From assembly GCF_013423485.1 (NCBI RefSeq), contig NZ_JABFFR010000035.1, positions 1-64,000 of the forward strand: a stretch of DNA of 64,000 nt. The letters are read 5' to 3'. Under the pieces are notes generated by a model. It did no database searches. It was not told where the DNA came from and saw nothing but the letters and a program-made list of their open reading frames with translations. Of this stretch, positions 59,721-64,000 are shown piece by piece; within the stretch, counting starts at the first letter, position 1, and every line of letters begins with the position of its first letter. The stretch comes from Azospirillum oleiclasticum (GTDB lineage: Bacteria; Pseudomonadota; Alphaproteobacteria; Azospirillales; Azospirillaceae). The position numbers and the translations under genes were made by a program.

Positions 59721-62153
59721 TCACCCCGCCGCCCGCAGGTGCCGCACCGGTCGCCCCGGTGAGGCCGCCTGGGCGGCGCGGGCGATGGATTGGGCGTCGA
59801 TGCCGTGGTGGCGGTACAGGTCGGCGAGGCTGCCGGTCTGGCCGAAATGCTCCACCCCCAGAGCGCGCGTGCGGTGGCCGTGGACGGAGCCCAGCCAGCC
59901 CAGCGTCGCCGGGTGGCCGTCCAGCACCGTCACCAGCGCGCAATGCGGCGGCACCCCGGCCAGCAGCCGTTCGATGTGGCTCATGGCGTGGACCAGCCCG
60001 CGCTCGCGCGCCCGCTGCGCGGCACTCCAGCCGGCCTGAAGGCGGTCGGCGGAGGTGACGGCGAGCAGCCCGACATCGCGCCGGTCCTCGCCCAGCAGCC
60101 CGACCGCCTCGATCGCCTCCGGCGCGATGGCCCCGGTGTAGGCCACCACCACCTGCGCGTTCGGCCCCGGCCGGCGCATCCAGTAGGCGCCGTCGATCAC
60201 GTCGCGCCGCAGCTCGTCGGTCATGGTCCGGGACGGCTGCTCCAGCGTGCGGGAGGACAGGCGCAGATAGACCGAGCCGCCGGTCTCGTCGCGCAGCCAG
60301 TTGCGCTCGTCGGGCGCGCCCTCGCCGTCGCGCTGCATGTAGTCGAAGGCCCAGCGCATGACCACCGCCAGCTCGTCCACGAAGGCCGGCTCGAAATAGG
60401 CCAGCCCGTCCTGCGCCATGCCGACCAGCGGCGTGCCGATGGACTGGTGCGCCCCGCCTTCCGGCGCCAGCGTGATGCCGGAGGGGGTGGCGACCAGCAG
60501 GAAGCGGGCGTCCTGGTAGCAGGCGTAGTTCAGCGCGTCGGCCCCGCGGTAGATGAAGGGGTCGTAGAGCGTGCCGACCGGCAGCAGCCGTTCCCCGAAC
60601 ACCGCATGCGACAGACCCAGCGCCGACAGCAGGGTGAACAGGTTGGATTCCGCGATGCCGAGTTCGATGTGCTGGCCCTTGGGCGAGAACTCCCAACTGT
60701 AGGTGGACGGGATGCGCTCGCTCTTGAACAGGTCGGCCACCACCTGCTTGGCGAACAGGCCGCGCCGGTTCACCCAGGCGCCCAGGTTGGTGGAAACCGT
60801 CACGTCCGGTGCGGTGGTGACGATGCGCTGGGCCAGTTCGCTCTTTTCCCGCCCGATCTCGTTCAGGATCAGGCCGAAACCGGCCTGGGTGGACAGCGCC
60901 TTCTGCGCCGGCACCGCCAGCGTGTCCGGCACCGGCACAGCGGGGGCGGTGTAGCGGCGGCGCCCCCTGGCGTTGAAGGGCACGCGCTCCAGGAAGCCGC
61001 GCAGCGTGGCCTCCGGCAGGGCCAGCCCCTCGAAGGGCGTCCACTCCTGGCCGGGACGGATGCCCTGCGCGGTGCGGAAGGCGTCCATCTGCGCCGGTGT
61101 CAGCAGGCCGGAATGGTTGTCCTTGTGCCCGGCCAGCGGCAGCCCGAAGCCCTTCACCGTGTAGGCGATGAAGCAGACGGGGCGGTCGTGCCGGCCCGCC
61201 TCCTCGAAGGCGGCCAACAAGGACGGCAGATCGTGCCCACCGAGGTTGCCCATCAGCCGGGCCAGCTCCTCGTCGCTGCGGGACTCGATCAGCCGCGTCA
61301 CCGGCCCCTGGTCGCCCAAATCGTCCAGCAGCCGCTTGCGCCACGCGGCCCCGCCCTGGAAGGTCAGGGCGGAGTAGAGCTGGTTGGGGCAGCGGTCGAT
61401 CCAGTCGCGCAGCGCCTCGCCCCCAGGCTCCCGGAAAGCCGCCTTCATCAGCTCCCCGTGCTTGAGGATGACCACGTCCCAGCCGAAGTTGCGGAACATC
61501 CCCTCCAGCCGCTCCCACAGCCCTTCGCGGATCACCGCGTCCAGGCTCTGGCGGTTGTAGTCGACGATCCACCAGGTGTTGCGCAGCCCGTGCTTCCAGC
61601 CCTCCAGCAACGCCTCGAAGATGTTGCCCTCGTCCATCTCGGCGTCGCCGACCAGCGCCACCATGCGGCCCTCGGGGAGCTGCTGGCCCCAGCCATGGGC
61701 GCGCACATAATCCTGCACCAGCGAGGCGAAGAGCGTCTGCGCCACCCCCAGCCCCACCGAGCCGGTCGAGAAATCCACATCGTCCACGTCCTTGGTGCGC
61801 GAGGGGTAGGACTGCGCGCCCTTGAAGCCGCGGAAGGCTTCCAGCTTCTCCCTCGTCTGGTTGCCCAGCAGATATTGGATGGCGTGGAACACGGGGCTGG
61901 CGTGCGGCTTCACCGCCACCCGGTCCTGCGGGCGCAGAGACGCGAAGTAGAGCGCCGTCATGATGGTCGCCATGGACGCCGACGACGCCTGATGCCCGCC
62001 GACCTTCAGCCCGTCGTTGTTGGGCCGTACGTGGTTGGCGTTGTGGATGGTCCAGGCGGCCAGCCAGAGCACCTTCCGCTCAAGCTCCCGCAGACAGGCC
62101 AGCGCCTCGGGGGCGATGGGGGCGGGGAGGGGAGGGGTCGTGCCGGTGCTCAT
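59721..62153 (-). CDS. transketolase-like E1 subunit of a 2-oxoacid dehydrogenase (MdeB-like)
   Basis: An 810-residue thiamin-diphosphate enzyme like homodimeric pyruvate dehydrogenase E1 (AceE, usually about 890). The TPP motif is GDAEMDEGNI...VDYNRQ (about 168-200); the pyrimidine-binding half carries GIAESNLFTLLSALGL with the catalytic Glu. No lipoyl or E2 gene is nearby. It faces an Lrp-type regulator gene as mdeB faces mdeR in Pseudomonas putida, suggesting 2-oxobutyrate from methionine or threonine as substrate; methionine gamma-lyase itself is absent from the window. Confidence 0.87.
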   Translation of the reverse strand: MSTGTTPPLPAPIAPEALACLRELERKVLWLAAWTIHNANHVRPNNDGLKVGGHQASSASMATIMTALYFASLRPQDRVAVKPHASPVFHAIQYLLGNQTREKLEAFRGFKGAQSYPSRTKDVDDVDFSTGSVGLGVAQTLFASLVQDYVRAHGWGQQLPEGRMVALVGDAEMDEGNIFEALLEGWKHGLRNTWWIVDYNRQSLDAVIREGLWERLEGMFRNFGWDVVILKHGELMKAAFREPGGEALRDWIDRCPNQLYSALTFQGGAAWRKRLLDDLGDQGPVTRLIESRSDEELARLMGNLGGHDLPSLLAAFEEAGRHDRPVCFIAYTVKGFGLPLAGHKDNHSGLLTPAQMDAFRTAQGIRPGQEWTPFEGLALPEATLRGFLERVPFNARGRRRYTAPAVPVPDTLAVPAQKALSTQAGFGLILNEIGREKSELAQRIVTTAPDVTVSTNLGAWVNRRGLFAKQVVADLFKSERIPSTYSWEFSPKGQHIELGIAESNLFTLLSALGLSHAVFGERLLPVGTLYDPFIYRGADALNYACYQDARFLLVATPSGITLAPEGGAHQSIGTPLVGMAQDGLAYFEPAFVDELAVVMRWAFDYMQRDGEGAPDERNWLRDETGGSVYLRLSSRTLEQPSRTMTDELRRDVIDGAYWMRRPGPNAQVVVAYTGAIAPEAIEAVGLLGEDRRDVGLLAVTSADRLQAGWSAAQRARERGLVHAMSHIERLLAGVPPHCALVTVLDGHPATLGWLGSVHGHRTRALGVEHFGQTGSLADLYRHHGIDAQSIARAAQAASPGRPVRHLRAAG

Positions 62154-62246
62154 GGGAACCGTCCTATGGTTTCAGAAACGAACAATCCACTTTAACATCG
62201 GCGGTCCGGCAGGTGCTTGCGAACATCGTCGCATATGCGTCCGAAA

Positions 62247-62263
62247 TTGGTATGATCTGCCAA
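62247..62263. promoter_or_regulatory. candidate Lrp-family operator
   Basis: TTGG and CCAA arms around TATGATCTG in an A/T-rich intergenic region, 23 bases before the Lrp-type ATG; a second TGGTAT follows at 62278. Probably the regulator's own site controlling both divergent genes. Confidence 0.4.
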
Positions 62264-62286
62264 AATCAGCCTCCAAGTGGTATTCA

Positions 62287-62769
62287 ATGCCAAAACCCGA
62301 TCTCGACCGCATCGACCGCAACATCCTCGCCCTGCTCCAGCAGGACGGGCGTATGGCCAACAGCGACCTGTCGCAGCGCGTCGGCCTGTCGCCCTCGCCG
62401 TGCCTGCGCCGGGTCAAGGCGCTGGAGGAGACGGGCGTCATCCGCAACTATGTGGCGCTGGTCGATCCCGCGGCGGTGGACCTGTCCGTCAGCGTCTTCG
62501 TCAGCGTCACGCTCGAACGGCAGGTGGAGGAGCGGCTGGACGCCTTCGAGGCGGCGGTCGTCCGCTGGCCGGAGGTGCTGGAATGCTACTTGATGACGGG
62601 GGAGGCGGATTACCTGCTGCGCGTCGTCGTGCCCGACCTCGCCGCCTACGAGCGGTTCCTGAAGGACCATCTGACGCGGGTACCCGGGGTGGCGAGCATC
62701 AAATCCAGCTTCGCTCTGAAACAGGTGCGCTACAACACCGCCCTGCCGCTCGGGCATCTGGCGGACTGA
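62287..62769 (+). CDS. Lrp/AsnC-family regulator (MdeR-like)
   Basis: A 160-residue regulator. Helix-turn-helix about 8-55 (LDRIDRNILALLQQDGRMAN, SQRVGLSPSPCLRRVKALE) and the RAM ligand domain with VLECYLMTGEADYLLRVVVPD. Start chosen at the first ATG giving the standard N terminus. Divergent from the E1 gene, its most likely target, with an amino acid as effector. Confidence 0.9.
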   Translation: MPKPDLDRIDRNILALLQQDGRMANSDLSQRVGLSPSPCLRRVKALEETGVIRNYVALVDPAAVDLSVSVFVSVTLERQVEERLDAFEAAVVRWPEVLECYLMTGEADYLLRVVVPDLAAYERFLKDHLTRVPGVASIKSSFALKQVRYNTALPLGHLAD

Positions 62770-62784
62770 CCCCGGCCGGGATCA

Positions 62785-63282
62785 TCACCCGCCGCCCGGC
62801 GCTGGCAGGCACTCCGCAAGCACCGCCCGCAACTCGTCCGGGCGAAAGGGTTTCACCAGCCGCGTCCAGCCCAGCGCGGCGATGCGCCCGCTCCGTTCGG
62901 GGCTGGTGTCGCCGGTGGTCACGATCACCGGTCCGGTGAAACCGATGCGCTCCAGGATCGGTGGCAACAGCTCGAACGCATCGTTGTTGTCCGCCGCACC
63001 GCCGACGTTGAGCGCGGTCAGCACGATGCCGGGAACCACCCCGGCGCCGGCGACCGCCCGTTCCGCGACCAGCAGGCTCGGCACGTCGAGGATGCGGACC
63101 CCCCAGCTCGTCAGGACGAGGCACATGGCCGCCCGGACCAGGGAATCCTCCTCGATCAGAAGGGCGACCACGCCCGACCATGGCTGTGATGGATCGTCCG
63201 TTCGGTGGCCAGCGTGCAAATGCTCCCCCGGATCGCTGCGGTCTTCGGGCATCGCCATCGCGATAAATGGCATTTTAAACAA
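62785..63282 (-). CDS. receiver-like protein without phospho-acceptor Asp
   Basis: Up to 165 residues; ATGs at 63282, 63273, 63258 and 63252 all fit. The CheY fold is seen in ALLIEEDSLVRAAM (acidic pocket), VIVTTGDTS (Thr) and RLVKPFRPDEL (Lys), but the Asp strand reads IVLTALNVGG with Ala in place of Asp. It has no output domain. It may act as a phosphorylation-independent adaptor. Convergent with the Lrp gene across 15 bases. Confidence 0.75.
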   Translation of the reverse strand: MFKMPFIAMAMPEDRSDPGEHLHAGHRTDDPSQPWSGVVALLIEEDSLVRAAMCLVLTSWGVRILDVPSLLVAERAVAGAGVVPGIVLTALNVGGAADNNDAFELLPPILERIGFTGPVIVTTGDTSPERSGRIAALGWTRLVKPFRPDELRAVLAECLPAPGGG

Positions 63283-63435
63283 TATGAATGCAATTTCGTT
63301 TTTCCAGCCGGCTTGTGCGCCTATGTCCGGCCCAAACGCCTAGCCGATCCGGACCCGGTGCCGCGCGCGCGACGTTGTGCTTCCGAGACCATTCGTACGA
63401 AAGCGGGTGGCTTTCGGTTCACAGGAGCGGCGGGC

Positions 63436-64000
63436 ATGGGCGTGAGGCGTGGGCTGGGAAGCTGGATGCGGGCGGTGGCCGGAGTGCTCGATCTGGTCGC
63501 GCGCCCTGTGCGCACGGCCCAGGGCCGGGATGGCATCGTGATCCAGCCCTACCGTGGCTACGGCTCGCGGCGGGAGGCGTTCGTGATCGGGCGCGTGTTC
63601 CGCCAATCGACACCCCATCCCGACCCCCGGCGGGAACGCATCGCCCGTCATCTCCGCGACATCGCGCGGCGGATCGCCCGCCGGTCCGTCGCCGGCGCCC
63701 GCGTGACGGCGCGGCTGTACGGGACGGAACACACGGTCGCGACCGACCGTGACGGCTATTTCCGATTGCAGATCCCCTTGCGGGACGCTCCCCCGTCCGA
63801 CCGTGACTGGCACGCGCTGCACATCCGGCTGGAGGCGGAGCCGCCGGTGAGCGCCCGCGGTGCCGTCTACATCCCACCCGACCGTGCCCGTTTCGTGGTG
63901 ATCAGCGACATCGACGACACCATCGTGCACACCGGGGTCGCCAACACGCTGCGCATGCTCTGGCGCCTGTTCGTGGAGGACGCCGCCAGCCGCACGGCGT
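63436..64000 (+). CDS. DUF2183/App1-like phosphatase, N-terminal part
   Basis: The gene runs off the right edge after 188 residues. The frame begins MGVRRGLGSWMRAVAG behind ACAGGAGCGG. A beta-rich N-terminal domain (AGARVTARLYGTEHTV, DGYFRLQIPL) is followed by FVVISDIDDTIVHTGVANTL, the HAD-like DxDxT motif of App1 phosphatidate phosphatases. Bacterial homologues are usually about 350-380 residues. Divergent from the receiver-like gene. Confidence 0.85.
   Translation, partial: MGVRRGLGSWMRAVAGVLDLVARPVRTAQGRDGIVIQPYRGYGSRREAFVIGRVFRQSTPHPDPRRERIARHLRDIARRIARRSVAGARVTARLYGTEHTVATDRDGYFRLQIPLRDAPPSDRDWHALHIRLEAEPPVSARGAVYIPPDRARFVVISDIDDTIVHTGVANTLRMLWRLFVEDAASRTA

Noticed and set aside
1..64000. 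CRISPR arrays, insertion sequences, prophage genes or riboswitches
   Set aside because: No regularly spaced repeats, transposase, integrase or phage structural genes, and no leader longer than about 200 bases with riboswitch-like conserved segments.

Overview
The window is very GC-rich, densely coded chromosomal DNA from an alphaproteobacterium. The gene content (three-subunit FAD/Fe-S amino-acid dehydrogenases, many FCD-type GntR regulators, polar amino-acid ABC transporters, a FecI/FecR/TonB iron system, tandem RND pumps) would suit Azospirillum or a relative. That placement is inference from style and content; there is no rRNA or marker gene to fix it. No gene-free stretch exceeds about 200 bases. 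No insertion sequence, integrase, prophage or CRISPR array was seen.

Layout. 1-5831: end of an RND pump gene, an alpha/beta hydrolase, a YfcE-like phosphoesterase, an MDR dehydrogenase and an MBL-fold hydrolase. 5869-5996: tRNA-Thr(UGU) and its terminator. 6011-7470: two overlapping tiny membrane-protein genes facing a GAF-LuxR regulator. 7514-8494: a Tat-exported MBL-fold protein. 8658-17507: two complete RND adaptor/pump pairs in series, facing an ArsR regulator whose cysteine spacing matches the sulfide sensors SqrR/BigR. It is followed by a YgaP-type membrane protein and an AhpD-like protein. 18494-21766: methyltransferase, alpha/beta hydrolase, small membrane protein and a Tat-exported sulfide:quinone oxidoreductase. 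Together 8658-21766 reads as a reactive-sulfur response plus efflux locus.

21911-32209 (catabolic locus 1): one long minus-strand operon of ABC solute-binding protein, permease, DHDPS-family lyase, M20 hydrolase, a 971-residue fusion of all three dehydrogenase subunits, ABC ATPase and a second M20 hydrolase, with two GntR genes at its head. Both M20 proteins lack canonical active-site residues. 32270-35986: DUF882 protein, aldo/keto reductase, DUF6064 membrane protein, an HTH-like orphan and a flavin reductase. 36007-41470: ECF sigma factor, FecR anti-sigma, TonB receptor with signalling domain and PepSY membrane protein. A Fur-like box precedes the sigma gene, and identical candidate ECF promoters precede fecR and the receptor gene. 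41597-47589: MHS-family transporter, then a transporter-histidine kinase hybrid of CrbS type convergent with a CrbR-type regulator.

47665-59703 (catabolic locus 2): a minus-strand operon (ABC transporter, DUF6282 protein, phosphotriesterase-like protein, DMT transporter) faces a plus-strand operon holding the same dehydrogenase as three separate genes, a DHDPS-family lyase, a GntR regulator and a hydantoinase. A shared operator-like motif (CGTATAC, four bases, CGTATRC) lies in both promoter regions. This looks like a self-contained pathway for an imported cyclic nitrogen compound; the substrate is unknown. 59721-62769: an E1-type 2-oxoacid dehydrogenase facing an Lrp regulator (MdeB/MdeR-like). 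62785-64000: a receiver-like protein without the phospho-acceptor Asp, and the start of a DUF2183 phosphatase gene.
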